DNA of 5,418 bases. Source: Candidatus Zixiibacteriota bacterium (GTDB lineage Bacteria > Zixibacteria > MSB-5A5 > GN15 > FEB-12). A program made the translations under genes and the position numbers. This document shows positions 1 through 5,332 of the stretch, one piece after another. Every line of letters starts with the position of its first letter. Within the stretch, counting starts at the first letter, position 1. Location of the stretch: contig DAOWMZ010000167.1 of assembly GCA_030642845.1 (NCBI GenBank), positions 1 to 5,418 on the forward strand. Reading direction: 5' to 3'. Under the pieces are notes generated by a model. The model saw nothing but the letters and a program-made list of their open reading frames with translations, had not been told where the DNA came from and searched no databases.

Positions 1-25
1 ATAATACATTGATTTTTATCATAGC

Positions 26-60
26 GGGTCACACACACGCCTTTGGCGTGTCCAAGACCT
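26..60. repeat. Symmetric palindromic structure upstream of lon
   Basis: Seen: a perfect 7-bp stem, ACACGCC (35-41) with GGCGTGT (45-51), around a TTT loop. It is flanked by a symmetric 4x4 internal loop (31-34 and 52-55) and an outer stem GGGTC (26-30) with GACCT (56-60), which includes one G-U pair. No T tract follows on either strand, so it is a poor intrinsic terminator. It is GC-rich compared with its surroundings. Inference: it could be a dispersed REP-like intergenic palindrome, the 3' end structure of an upstream transcript, or a cruciform protein site. One window cannot show whether it recurs in the genome. Confidence 0.45.
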
Positions 61-145
61 AACACAACATAATCAGGGTTTATCAACACTCTCCAAGCAG
101 TCGGTTACCAGACTACCCAAAATATCCCCAAAACTAATTCCAAAA

Positions 146-167
146 AGGTATTTACCTGACAGGTGAA
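146..167. promoter_or_regulatory. Operator-like inverted repeats in the lon promoter
   Basis: Seen: ACCTG-A-CAGGT (154-164) is a perfect 5-bp inverted repeat around one base. It extends to 151-167 with a single mismatched pair, so 7 of 8 arm positions are symmetric. Overlapping it on the left, AGGTA (146-150) pairs with TACCT (153-157), so TACCT can join either arm. The repeat covers the proposed -35 and the start of the spacer, where a bound repressor would block RNA polymerase. I cannot name a regulator. Confidence 0.35.
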
Positions 168-179
168 ATAGCGTATCTT
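151..179 (+). promoter_or_regulatory. Candidate sigma-70-type promoter of lon
   Basis: Seen: TTTACC (151-156, 4 of 6 matches to TTGACA), a 17-bp spacer, then TATCTT (174-179, 4 of 6 matches to TATAAT). This would start transcription near 186 and leave a leader of about 32 bases containing the ribosome binding site. The same TATCTT hexamer is the best -10 candidate for the tRNA promoter near the end of the window, which modestly supports it. I see no CIRCE element and no convincing heat-shock sigma-32 promoter, although lon is heat-inducible in many bacteria. The match is weak and the call is inference. Confidence 0.35.
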
Positions 180-205
180 GATTCGTTTGCCCAAACCCAA
201 AGATT

Positions 206-210
206 AGGAG
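206..210 (+). promoter_or_regulatory. Ribosome binding site fixing the GTG start of lon
   Basis: AGGAG lies seven bases before the GTG at 218. No other start codon with a Shine-Dalgarno sequence occurs before the conserved N-terminal domain begins, so this site decides the start. Confidence 0.85.
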
Positions 211-217
211 AGTATTA

Positions 218-2626
218 GTGGCAAAGATAAAAATTGAATATAATGCTGAACAGATATCGATAAAATCCCAGTTGAGTATAATTCCACTACGTGATGTAGT
301 TGTGTTTCCACATATGATTTATCCCCTTTTAATAGGGCGTGAATTCACTATGCGGGCTCTAAAAAAGGCGATGGATCAGGATAAGCTGATTCTATTGGTG
401 GCCCAGCGTTCAGCCAATGTTGACCATCCGGTTCCCGAAGATCTCTACAAAGTCGGAGTAGTAGCCAGGATTCTTCAGGTGATGAAAATGCCTAACGGAA
501 CACTAAAAGTTCTGGTTGAGGGGATGGTTCGTTGTGAAGTTGACACGTTTATGGAAAAATCCGAATATATGGCCGGACATATATCGCTTAAATCTTCAGA
601 AACTAAAAAGACCCACCGTGAGACTGAAGCTTTATCTCGTATGGTTATCGAATTATTCACCGAATATGTACGCCTTAACCGCAGGATACCTGATGAAGTA
701 TTGGTAACACTTTCATCGCTTGAAAATTATGACCAGCAATCGGATACGATGTCAGCTCATATTCTTCAGAAAAACGAAACCAAGCAAAAAATATTGGAAT
801 CATTTTCTATTGAGGATCGTTTCCTGCTTCAGGCGGAGATACTAAGAGAAGAGATTGAGATCCTCAAGATTGAACAGAAAATTGAAGGTAATGTCAGGGA
901 ATCGATGTCCCGTTCTCAGAGAGAGTTTTATTTGCAGCAGCAAATGAAGGCTATAAAAGATGAACTTGGTCAATTTGATGAGCCAGCTGCTGAAGTAGAT
1001 GATCTCTATGCCAAATTAGAGAGTGGTGAATATCCTGAAAATGTGGTTACCAAAGCTGGGGAAGAGATTAAAAAGCTCTCCAAGATGCATCCCTATTCGG
1101 CTGAGTCTGGAGTTGTGCGGTCATATTTGGAATGGCTGCTGGGAATTCCCTGGAATGATAACACCGAAGACAGAACTGATTTTAAAGAAGTGAAAGCGGT
1201 TCTTGATAGCGACCATTATGGTTTGGATAAACCCAAACAGCGAATTCTGGAACATCTGGCGGTTATCAGGTTAGCAGGTAAAGTGCGTGGTCCTATTCTT
1301 TGTTTGGTCGGTCCTCCCGGAGTGGGAAAAACATCGGTAGGAAAATCCATTGCAAGAGCTTTGGGTAGAAAATATGTGAGAATGTCATTAGGTGGTGTAC
1401 ACGACGAAGCAGAAATCAGAGGACACCGCCGCACATATATCGGAGCCATGCCCGGCAGGATAATTCAGGGTATCAAAAGAGCCGATTCTTCCAATCCGGT
1501 ATTTCTGCTTGATGAAATAGATAAAATCGGTTCTGATTTCAGAGGAGATCCTTCATCGGCTCTGCTTGAAGTTCTCGATCCGGAACAGAATTTTACATTC
1601 TCTGATAATTATCTCGAAGTTGATTATGATCTCTCCAATATTTTGTTTATTACAACTGCTAATTCAGTAGGTACTGTTCCGCCTGCATTGTACGACAGAA
1701 TGGAAATTATTCACCTGCCCGGTTATCTTGATTTTGAAAAGAAGGCTATTGCAATAGATTATCTCCTGCCAAAACTGGTAAAAGAGATTGGTCTTGAAAA
1801 AGTATCGGTAGAGTTTAAAGATGATGCCCTTTATGAAATCATCCGCCATTATACCCGTGAAGCCGGAGTTCGAGAACTTGAGCGATCAATGGCCAGTGTG
1901 CTGAGAAAATCTGCCGTTGAAATAGCCGAAGGTAAACGGATTCGTAAATTGATCTATACGAAGAAAAAAATAAATAAAATTCTTGGTGCTCCCAGATATG
2001 TAGGGACAGATATCAAAGGTACCCCTACTGTTGGTTATGCCGTCGGATTAGCCTGGACACAAAGCGGAGGAGAGGTTCTTCCGGTGGAAGTTGTTCTGAT
2101 GCAGGGCAAAGCAAATCTGACTCTGACCGGATCACTTGGGGAAGTGATGCAGGAATCAGCAATTGCAGCTATGTCCTATGTTCGCAATCATGCTGAAAAT
2201 TATGGTTTGAAAGGGGATTTCTTTGACAGCATCGATTTGCATGTGCATATCCCCGAAGGAGCAGTTCCCAAAGATGGCCCCTCAGCCGGTGTTACGTTGT
2301 TGACAGCGATTGTCTCATCTTTGACAGGAATTCCGGTGCGAACCGATGTAGCCATGACCGGCGAGATAACCCTTACGGGTGATGTTCTTGCAATCGGTGG
2401 ATTGAATGAAAAACTTTTGGCGGCAAAACGATTAGGGATCACTACTATTGTTGTTCCAGAAAAAAATAAAAAAGACATCGCCGAATTATCCAAAGATTTA
2501 AAAGATGGATTAAAATTACATTACGTAAAATCAATCAGGGATGTTCTTCGTTTGGTATTAACTAGATCACCGTTTGTCAGGATGAATGCCAGAGCAAAAG
2601 GACGGGCGAATAGGTTATTGCAATAA
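218..2626 (+). CDS. lon: ATP-dependent protease La (Lon, LonA type)
   Basis: Cytosolic hexameric AAA+ serine protease that unfolds and degrades damaged proteins and short-lived regulators. The 802-residue product has the full LonA layout. The N-terminal substrate-binding domain covers about residues 18-210, opening with a PLRDVVVFPHMIYPL block, and is followed by a helical, coiled-coil-like segment (about 210-270). The AAA+ module has Walker A GPPGVGKTS (365-373, Lys371), Walker B FLLDEID (429-435), sensor-1 Asn482 and sensor-2 Arg552. The protease domain has catalytic Ser689 in PKDGPSAG and Lys732 in NEKLLAAK. Their 43-residue spacing equals that of the E. coli Ser679/Lys722 dyad. There is no membrane segment, which excludes LonB. 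The GTG start has a good ribosome binding site, and the next Met falls inside the conserved domain. The C-terminal tail after about residue 785 is basic and looks lineage-specific. It is the first gene of the apparent operon. The assignment is secure. Confidence 0.98.
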   Translation: MAKIKIEYNAEQISIKSQLSIIPLRDVVVFPHMIYPLLIGREFTMRALKKAMDQDKLILLVAQRSANVDHPVPEDLYKVGVVARILQVMKMPNGTLKVLVEGMVRCEVDTFMEKSEYMAGHISLKSSETKKTHRETEALSRMVIELFTEYVRLNRRIPDEVLVTLSSLENYDQQSDTMSAHILQKNETKQKILESFSIEDRFLLQAEILREEIEILKIEQKIEGNVRESMSRSQREFYLQQQMKAIKDELGQFDEPAAEVDDLYAKLESGEYPENVVTKAGEEIKKLSKMHPYSAESGVVRSYLEWLLGIPWNDNTEDRTDFKEVKAVLDSDHYGLDKPKQRILEHLAVIRLAGKVRGPILCLVGPPGVGKTSVGKSIARALGRKYVRMSLGGVHDEAEIRGHRRTYIGAMPGRIIQGIKRADSSNPVFLLDEIDKIGSDFRGDPSSALLEVLDPEQNFTFSDNYLEVDYDLSNILFITTANSVGTVPPALYDRMEIIHLPGYLDFEKKAIAIDYLLPKLVKEIGLEKVSVEFKDDALYEIIRHYTREAGVRELERSMASVLRKSAVEIAEGKRIRKLIYTKKKINKILGAPRYVGTDIKGTPTVGYAVGLAWTQSGGEVLPVEVVLMQGKANLTLTGSLGEVMQESAIAAMSYVRNHAENYGLKGDFFDSIDLHVHIPEGAVPKDGPSAGVTLLTAIVSSLTGIPVRTDVAMTGEITLTGDVLAIGGLNEKLLAAKRLGITTIVVPEKNKKDIAELSKDLKDGLKLHYVKSIRDVLRLVLTRSPFVRMNARAKGRANRLLQ

Positions 2627-2627
2627 T

Positions 2628-2653
2628 GGAGATTACTGCTTACAGTGATCTTT
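2628..2653 (+). terminator. Intercistronic hairpin, possible weak terminator or attenuator
   Basis: Seen: GATTACTG (2631-2638) pairs with CAGTGATC (2643-2650) across a CTTA loop, an 8-bp stem with one G-U pair. Weak outer pairs can extend it to 2628-2653. The 3' side runs into TTTGTTT, a short imperfect U tract. It starts two bases after the lon stop codon. Inference: it could cause partial termination, so that engB and purA are expressed below lon, or it could mark a processing or mRNA-stabilising site. The stem is only moderately GC-rich, so full termination is unlikely. Confidence 0.4.
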
Positions 2654-2669
2654 GTTTAGTGAAGGAATG

Positions 2670-3287
2670 ATGAGTAAAAAACTCTCTTTAAGAATAAATT
2701 CGTGTACGTTTGTTGGTTCTTATTTTGAATTAAAACAATTGCCCAAAGACCGAAAACCGCAGATTGCTTTTGCTGGCAGATCCAACGTCGGGAAATCATC
2801 TCTATTGAACCAGGTTGTTGGTGAAAAAAGAATTGCTAAGGTTTCTTCTACCCCCGGGAAAACACGATCATTGAACTTTTTTCTGGTAAACGAAAATTAT
2901 TATCTGGTAGATTTACCCGGTTATGGCTATGCTAAAGTTTCTAAGGTGATGAGAAAAGACTGGGGTAAATTGATAGAGGATTATCTAAGCAAGTCCAATG
3001 AGCTTGTCGGATTGGTACTGCTTCTGGATTGTCGTCGGGATCCAACTGAGCAGGATTTACAGTTGTTAGGCTGGCTCAGAGATAGGAATATTCCAGCCCT
3101 GTTGGCAATTACCAAAACCGATAAACTTACCCGCGATAAAAGCAACAGGAAAGTTGCTGAAATTGAGAAAAAACTTGGTGTACCTGTCCTTGCGTTTTCA
3201 TCGGTCACTGGCACCGGTAAAAAAGAATTGGTAGGGGCAATAAGCTCATTAATAAATGAATATTATCAAGACAGGGATATAAATTAG
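2670..3287 (+). CDS. engB: Ribosome biogenesis GTP-binding protein EngB/YsxC/YihA
   Basis: Small TRAFAC-class GTPase needed for late 50S subunit assembly; it acts on the ribosome in the cytosol and is essential in many bacteria. The 205-residue product is a typical length. All GTPase motifs are present: G1 GRSNVGKSS (36-44), the G2 region TPGKTRSLNFF (61-71), G3 DLPG within DLPGYGYAKV (81-90), G4 TKTD (148-151) and G5 FSS (176-178). The G1 form and the TPGKTR and DLPGYGYA blocks are characteristic of EngB rather than Era or Der. Start choice: ATG 2670 follows AAGGA with only three bases between; ATG 2667 would have none. An upstream TTG at 2652 would add six residues but lacks a Shine-Dalgarno sequence at normal distance and sits in the 2628-2653 hairpin. 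The stop codon directly touches the purA start, suggesting translational coupling. Confidence 0.96.
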   Translation: MSKKLSLRINSCTFVGSYFELKQLPKDRKPQIAFAGRSNVGKSSLLNQVVGEKRIAKVSSTPGKTRSLNFFLVNENYYLVDLPGYGYAKVSKVMRKDWGKLIEDYLSKSNELVGLVLLLDCRRDPTEQDLQLLGWLRDRNIPALLAITKTDKLTRDKSNRKVAEIEKKLGVPVLAFSSVTGTGKKELVGAISSLINEYYQDRDIN

Positions 3288-4562
3288 ATGAAAAACAATA
3301 TGATTGTTCTTGGCTGCCAATGGGGTGATGAAGGCAAAGGGAAGATTGTTGATTTGCTGGCAGCAAAATCAGATATTATCGCCCGTTTTCAGGGGGGAGC
3401 TAACGCCGGGCATACGATTGTAGTCGGTGATGTAAAATATGTCCTTCACCTGATACCTTCAGGTATTATCCATCCCGGGAAAAGCTGCTATATCGGCAAC
3501 GGGGTTGTTCTTGATCCCTGGGGTTTCCTTGAAGAACTCGATTTTCTGAAATCCAAAGGAATTGACTATGCCGGAAGGTTGTGGATTTCACCAGCAACAA
3601 ATATGGTTATGCCTTACCATAAGCTGATTGATGCCGTACAGGAAAAAAATAGGGGAACAAAAAGTATAGGTACCACAATGCGTGGCATTGGGCCAACTTA
3701 TATTGACAAAGTTGCTCGAAATGGTATAAGAGTTATCGATCTGTTTAATCCGGACAGGTTGAAAAAGAGGCTGGAATTCCAGAAAACTATAAAGGCGCAA
3801 TACCTGACCGGCTCAGAAGATGAAAGAGCGGATCTGGAGTTGACCTTTAATAAACTTATGGATCTGGTTGATATTTTCAAGCCGTTAGTTGCTGATGTTT
3901 CATTGGCTCTTTACAATGCAAATAAAGAAGGTAAGACTATTCTTTTTGAAGGGGCACAGGGGACGCTTCTTGATGTAGATCTGGGAACTTACCCCTTTGC
4001 CACCTCTTCCAACACTACTGTAGGGGGGGCATTGACCGGGTTGGGAGTCGGACCACATATGATTAATGAGGTTGTCGGTGTTATCAAAGCCTATACAACT
4101 AGAGTTGGAGCCGGGCCGTTCCCAACTGAACTGGTGGATGATATTGGAGAGAAAATAAGGCATCAAGGGGATGAGTATGGTGCTACTACCGGTCGTCCAC
4201 GTCGATGTGGCTGGCTGGATTTGGTTGCTTTGCGTCATGCAATAAGAATCAACGGTGTTGACACTATTGCTGTGACCAAGCTTGATGTGCTTGATTGTCT
4301 TGATGAGATCAAAGTCTGCACAAGCTACATTATAAATGGTATAACAATGAATGAAGTCCCTCTGGATTTATCTGAGTTTGCCCATGCCAAACCGGTTTAT
4401 AAAACCCTTCCCGGCTGGGAGGTTAGTTCAACCGGCAAAACCGCTTTTGATGAACTGGGTGAAAACGCCCGCAATTATCTTAAATATGTCGCTGATGATC
4501 TGGATGTGAAAATTAGAATAATATCGACCGGACCACGGCGCGAAGATACAATAATGATGTAA
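3288..4562 (+). CDS. purA: Adenylosuccinate synthetase (IMP-aspartate ligase)
   Basis: Catalyses IMP + L-aspartate + GTP to adenylosuccinate + GDP + phosphate, the first committed step from IMP to AMP, as a cytosolic homodimer. The 424-residue length is normal. Seen: the first family signature QWGDEGKG (11-18), whose Asp14 corresponds to catalytic Asp13 of the E. coli enzyme; NAGHT (39-43), whose His42 corresponds to His41; the IMP-binding block GTTMRGIGPTY (128-138) with the second signature running on to Arg144; EGAQG (221-225); VGAGPFPTEL (273-282); TTGRPRRCGW (300-309) with Arg303 and Arg305; guanine-specifying TKLDVLD (330-336); and C-terminal STGPRR (413-418). Met131 replaces the Gly found there in the E. 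coli enzyme; this looks tolerated. The ATG follows the engB stop codon with no gap; its likely ribosome binding site AGGGA (3273-3277) lies within engB, ten bases upstream. No separate promoter is evident, so expression should depend on the upstream unit. Confidence 0.98.
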   Translation: MKNNMIVLGCQWGDEGKGKIVDLLAAKSDIIARFQGGANAGHTIVVGDVKYVLHLIPSGIIHPGKSCYIGNGVVLDPWGFLEELDFLKSKGIDYAGRLWISPATNMVMPYHKLIDAVQEKNRGTKSIGTTMRGIGPTYIDKVARNGIRVIDLFNPDRLKKRLEFQKTIKAQYLTGSEDERADLELTFNKLMDLVDIFKPLVADVSLALYNANKEGKTILFEGAQGTLLDVDLGTYPFATSSNTTVGGALTGLGVGPHMINEVVGVIKAYTTRVGAGPFPTELVDDIGEKIRHQGDEYGATTGRPRRCGWLDLVALRHAIRINGVDTIAVTKLDVLDCLDEIKVCTSYIINGITMNEVPLDLSEFAHAKPVYKTLPGWEVSSTGKTAFDELGENARNYLKYVADDLDVKIRIISTGPRREDTIMM

Positions 4563-4582
4563 TAATTGATGGGATGGAAACT

Positions 4583-4996
4583 ATGAAGACATTTGGATTT
4601 TTCTTAACTTTAATTTTAATGGTGTTAATTATGGGTTGTAATGATGATTGGGTAACAACTGAATCAGGGTTAAAATTTATTGACTACGAAGTTGGTTCCG
4701 GACAGGAAGCCAAACAGGGAATGATGATTGAGGTTCACTACAGCGGATGGCTTTATGAAGATGGTATAAGAGGGAAATTCTTTGATAGTTCCAATACCGC
4801 CAGTCCTTTCCAGTTTACTCTCGGAGTCGGCCAGGTAATAAAAGGCTGGGATGATGGTTTTGCAGGAATGAGAGTCGGTGGTAAAAGAGAACTAATTATT
4901 CCCAGTGAACTTGGCTATGGAGAACGAGGAGCTGGTGGCGTAATTCCCCCTAATGCCACTCTTAATTTTGAAGTTGAGCTATTAGGAGTAAAATAA
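4583..4996 (+). CDS. FKBP-type peptidyl-prolyl cis-trans isomerase, putative lipoprotein
   Basis: Peptidyl-prolyl isomerase of the FK506-binding family, predicted to be exported, lipid-anchored and to help fold envelope proteins. In the 137-residue product, residues 1-18 form a lipoprotein signal: Lys2, a hydrophobic core, then LIMG before Cys19. Met at -2 is unusual in a lipobox; Ile at -3 and Gly at -1 are acceptable. One FKBP domain fills about 24-137. The pocket residues of human FKBP12 are all matched: Tyr53, Phe67-Asp68 (FFDSS), Phe78, Val85-Ile86, Trp89, Tyr112 (LGYG), Ile121 and Phe129. There is no FkpA dimerisation domain or SlyD metal-binding tail. Start choice: ATG 4583 gives a normal Lys-containing n-region and follows GGATGG at five bases; ATG 4574 would add three residues but has its purine run directly against it. 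It is 20 bases after purA and last before the terminator, so probably co-transcribed. Family is secure; lipidation is likely; location in the cell is inference. Confidence 0.93.
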   Translation: MKTFGFFLTLILMVLIMGCNDDWVTTESGLKFIDYEVGSGQEAKQGMMIEVHYSGWLYEDGIRGKFFDSSNTASPFQFTLGVGQVIKGWDDGFAGMRVGGKRELIIPSELGYGERGAGGVIPPNATLNFEVELLGVK

Positions 4997-5023
4997 ACAT
5001 ATAATAGGTAGATTTAAGTAAAA

Positions 5024-5036
5024 GTATCTTAGATAC
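5024..5036. repeat. Small palindrome beside the terminator
   Basis: GTATCT (5024-5029) and AGATAC (5031-5036) form a perfect 6-bp inverted repeat around one T, directly against the 5' base of the terminator stem. As RNA its loop would be too tight to keep all six pairs, so it may act as a DNA site or be chance. No function is assigned. Confidence 0.3.
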
Positions 5037-5070
5037 AAAAAGAGACACAGAGGAGGTGTGTCTCTTTTTT
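5037..5070 (+). terminator. Strong Rho-independent terminator of the lon-engB-purA-FKBP unit
   Basis: Seen: AGAGACACA (5041-5049) pairs perfectly with TGTGTCTCT (5057-5065). Four flanking A-T pairs extend the stem to 13 bp (5037-5049 with 5057-5069). The loop is GAGGAGG (5050-5056), and the 3' side runs into six T residues (5065-5070). The matching A run on the 5' side means it could also stop transcription arriving on the - strand. It lies 40 bases after the lipoprotein stop codon. The loop contains AGGAGG, but no start codon follows at a usable distance. Confidence 0.93.
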
Positions 5071-5076
5071 ATTTAT

Positions 5077-5123
5077 ACTTCGAGGATTGAGAGGTATTCG
5101 AAAGACACCTCGAAGTTTTATTT
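5077..5123 (+). terminator. Second inverted repeat with T-rich tail, possible backup terminator
   Basis: Seen: ACTTCGAGG (5077-5085) is perfectly complementary to CCTCGAAGT (5108-5116), a 9-bp stem with a 22-base loop, followed by TTTTATTT (5116-5123). Within the loop GAGGT (5091-5095) can pair instead with ACCTC (5107-5111), sharing the same 3' arm, and TTCGAA (5097-5102) is itself a palindrome. The large loop makes it a weaker terminator than its neighbour. Inference: a tandem backup terminator, or a structured remnant. The switchable pairing resembles an attenuator, but no transcript start or downstream gene supports that. Confidence 0.4.
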
Positions 5124-5161
5124 AAGCCAACGACTAACAGTATATATTTTCCCATGGTGAT

Positions 5162-5194
5162 TTGTCATAAATCTGTCATGAAATTGAGTAAAAT
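5162..5194 (+). promoter_or_regulatory. Pho-box-like direct repeat with -10 element (putative PhoB-type promoter)
   Basis: Seen: TTGTCATAAATCTGTCAT (5162-5179), with TGTCAT occurring twice exactly 11 bases apart (5163 and 5174). The enterobacterial Pho box consensus is CTGTCATAWAWCTGTCAY; only the first base differs. TAAAAT (5189-5194, 5 of 6 to TATAAT) starts nine bases after the repeat, about the spacing in E. coli phoA, where the box replaces the -35. Known: PhoB dimers bind such 11-bp repeats under phosphate starvation. Inference: a phosphate-responsive promoter firing rightward from about 5201. No coding sequence with a ribosome binding site follows before the tRNA at 5333, so the target is a non-coding RNA, the tRNA, or a gene beyond the window. 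Confidence 0.55.
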
Positions 5195-5259
5195 TCAACA
5201 AATTGATTATTTTTGTCAAAATATAGTGAAAAAGTCTCTTTTATTATTATTTGAAGGTT

Positions 5260-5305
5260 AAAAAAAACAGATTGACAATCAGGCATAAGTCAATATCTTA
5301 GGCCG
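5260..5305 (+). promoter_or_regulatory. Stable-RNA-type promoter of the tRNA-Lys gene
   Basis: Seen: a perfect -35 TTGACA (5272-5277), 16-bp spacer and TATCTT (5294-5299, 4 of 6) as -10. An A8 tract (5260-5267) lies directly upstream of the -35, placed like an UP element. The discriminator after the -10 is GC-rich (AGGCCG, 5300-5305), a feature of promoters under stringent control. Transcription would start near 5306 and give a tRNA leader of about 27 bases. Stringent control is inference from family knowledge. Confidence 0.6.
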
Positions 5306-5308
5306 TTC

Positions 5309-5332
5309 AGGACATTCTTTTGGAATGGTTCT
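5309..5332 (+). other. Hairpin in the tRNA-Lys 5' leader
   Basis: Seen: CATTC (5313-5317) pairs with GAATG (5323-5327) over TTTTG. After a bulged G at 5328, AGGA (5309-5312) pairs with TTCT (5329-5332), including one G-U. The hairpin ends exactly at the base before the mature tRNA. It would occupy nearly the whole predicted leader. Inference: it may insulate the leader from the tRNA fold or influence RNase P cleavage. Confidence 0.35.

Noticed and set aside
3..62. Open + strand frame ending in AGHTHAFGVSKT at a TAA stop, resembling the GHTH metal-binding motif of metallophosphoesterases, as the end of a truncated upstream gene.
   Set aside because: Only 19 codons are visible, the family usually continues well past GHTH, and most of the stretch is the 26-60 palindrome, which could produce the motif by chance. 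More upstream sequence is needed.
1..104. Open - strand frame of about 34 codons running off the left edge (contains WRVLINPDYVVLGLGHAKGV).
   Set aside because: No ATG start, no convincing ribosome binding site, no recognisable family, and it overlaps the palindrome. It cannot be told from chance.
185..196. GTTTG-CC-CAAAC inverted repeat just before the lon ribosome binding site.
   Set aside because: Five-base arms with a two-base centre are common by chance, and the two-base loop would be strained as RNA.
178..206. TTGATT and AGATTA with 17-bp spacing as an alternative lon promoter.
   Set aside because: The -10 would overlap the ribosome binding site, so the transcript would lack it. The 151-179 pair fits better.
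1216..1449. Antisense open frames inside lon, engB and purA (such as this one across the lon Walker A region).
   Set aside because: They are mirror images of strongly conserved coding sequence, have no recognisable product, and lack their own signals.
5000..5005. Perfect TATAAT just after the lipoprotein stop codon.
   Set aside because: No -35 element at a suitable distance, and the transcript would run straight into the terminator at 5037.
5051..5056. AGGAGG in the terminator loop as a Shine-Dalgarno sequence for a small protein.
   Set aside because: No ATG, GTG or TTG start in range with an open frame behind it, and the site lies inside a very stable hairpin.
5213..5218. TTGTCA as a -35 or third Pho repeat unit.
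   Set aside because: No -10-like hexamer at 16-18 bases, and its distance from the other repeats (40 bases) is not a multiple of 11.
5234..5250. GTCTCTTTT-rich stretch similar to the terminator 3' arm and tail (5060-5076).
   Set aside because: About 14 of 17 positions agree, but the similarity is mainly T-rich low complexity. It does not show duplication.
5226..5261. GTG-initiated 11-codon frame (MKKSLLLLFEG) behind the Pho-like promoter.
   Set aside because: No ribosome binding site precedes it, and AT-rich low-complexity sequence gives such peptides by chance.
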